DNA of 6,362 bases from Candidatus Bathyarchaeota archaeon. GTDB taxonomy: Archaea; Thermoproteota; Bathyarchaeia; TCS64. The DNA lies in the NCBI GenBank assembly GCA_014729945.1, contig WJJC01000013.1:1-6362 (forward strand), in the 5' to 3' direction. Positions 5,546 through 6,362 of the stretch are shown here, piece after piece. The notes under the pieces were generated by a model. That model saw nothing but the letters and a program-made list of their open reading frames with translations. It had not been told where the DNA came from and ran no database searches. Made by a program: the position numbers and the translations under genes. Position 1 is the first letter of the stretch. The number at the start of each line of letters is the position of its first letter.

Positions 5546-6362
5546 ATGGTTGATGGATATTATCCCCCACCGGAATCAGAGGGAGGGTGGCGAATTGCTG
5601 AACCTAGCTCACTGGGAGTAAAAGAGTCTAAACTAGAAGAAGCTGTTCAGTATCACGATCAAAAAGAATATACGCGTAGCCATGGAGGGGCCCTATTAGT
5701 GATTCATAAAGGGCATCTTATCGCTGAGAGCTATGTAACGGGTTCAGAGGGCGGACCCCAACCATGGACAAGGAGTTCTTGTAATGATGTTAAATCATCA
5801 ACAAAATCAGTATTCGGAACAGCGGTTGGAGTCTTCCTCGAAGAGTACCGGGATAAGGTTAATCTTGACACGTTTCTCGTTGGCTCAAGTAGAGAGAATT
5901 CCTTGATTCCCCAGATATGGGATCAGCCTATAACAGATCCTAGGAAAAAACAGATCAAATTAAAACACGTCTTATCCATGACCTCGGGTCATGAATCACC
6001 CGAACCATGGCTCGCCCCAAGTAAACGGCGTCATTTCCCGGGATATTCAGGGGCTTATCAGATGTATGAATACTGTTTCGGGTGGTGGCACTTTCAGGAC
6101 ATAGCAGCACATCATACACTGCTATTTAATCCTGGACACGATTTCAATTACAGTAACTTTGGTTTGGAGCAGATGGCTCTGGCTATGAGAAACATCTCAG
6201 GAGAGATGGTGGGACCTTATTTGTATGATCGAGTACTTGGTAAGATAGGTATGCCACAGGGTATCAGGGATAACGCTTACCGTGATATGGTGTATAATGA
6301 TCCCCGTGAACTGAATTTCTCCAGTGAACCGGGATGGGGTGTAGGTGGAAGCACAGGTTGCA
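5546..6362 (+). CDS. Serine hydrolase, class C beta-lactamase / penicillin-binding-protein-like (3' truncated by window edge)
   Basis: The 272 visible residues belong to the beta-lactamase-related serine hydrolases, a broad group that includes class C beta-lactamases, DD-peptidases and esterases. The catalytic S-x-x-K is S84-S-T-K87 in DVKSSTKSVFGTAVG, and the second motif Y-x-N is Y202-S-N204 in FNYSNFGLEQMA. LKHVLSMTSGHE (139-150) is a further family hallmark. GWGVGGSTG (263-271) matches the glycine-rich segment before the third motif, which lies outside the window. No signal peptide or membrane segment is seen at the N-terminus (MVDGYYPPPESEGGWRI), so it is probably cytosolic and more likely an esterase or amide hydrolase than a cell-wall enzyme. 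ATG 5546 is preferred, with a weak GGTG six bases upstream; an in-frame GTG at 5537 adds three residues and is closer to the ideal TATA spacing. Confidence 0.9.
   Translation, partial: MVDGYYPPPESEGGWRIAEPSSLGVKESKLEEAVQYHDQKEYTRSHGGALLVIHKGHLIAESYVTGSEGGPQPWTRSSCNDVKSSTKSVFGTAVGVFLEEYRDKVNLDTFLVGSSRENSLIPQIWDQPITDPRKKQIKLKHVLSMTSGHESPEPWLAPSKRRHFPGYSGAYQMYEYCFGWWHFQDIAAHHTLLFNPGHDFNYSNFGLEQMALAMRNISGEMVGPYLYDRVLGKIGMPQGIRDNAYRDMVYNDPRELNFSSEPGWGVGGSTGC

Overview
The window looks archaeal. Several genes have an A/T-rich TATA-like box centred 25-28 bases upstream of the start codon and no Shine-Dalgarno site, which is the layout of leaderless archaeal transcripts (before 271, 3456 and 4920, and on the minus strand before 4838). 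One intra-operon gene (2037) has a strong GGAGG instead. Codon use is rich in ATA, AGA and AGG, and GC is moderate. I cannot name the lineage from this window.

Layout: bases 3-197 hold the C-terminal end of an unrecognised membrane-type protein. A promoter follows, then a transcription unit of a short membrane ORF (271-480), a membrane protein with a C-terminal HEARH zinc-metallopeptidase domain (516-2024), and a small zinc-ribbon protein (2037-2504) whose ribosome binding site starts on the last base of the preceding stop codon. The first two ORFs are probably one 584-residue gene split at a GGGGG run. Next come two unrelated GNAT acetyltransferase genes on the plus strand (2554-3402 and 3456-3947), with the second gene's stop codon directly abutting that of a convergent EamA-type drug/metabolite transporter (3948-4838, minus). 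Divergent from the transporter is an iron-sulfur flavoprotein (4920-5495). A serine hydrolase of the class C beta-lactamase type starts at 5546 and runs off the window.

The most interesting part is 271-2504. The metallopeptidase tail resembles the HExxH toxin tips of polymorphic toxins: an HEARH followed about 40 residues later by an E-x-D-x-R-x-F motif. It is carried on a polytopic membrane protein, with an embedded signal-peptide-like segment (hydrophobic stretch ending VLA/DD) between the membrane part and the soluble tail. Local GC drops from about 47% to about 38% at the tail. The zinc-ribbon protein directly behind it sits where an immunity protein would be. The reading as an archaeal membrane-displayed or released toxin with its antidote is inference; the motifs and spacing are seen in the sequence.

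The remaining genes (acetyltransferases, exporter, flavoprotein, serine hydrolase) look like ordinary independently transcribed accessory metabolism. No tRNA, rRNA, CRISPR array or insertion sequence was seen.
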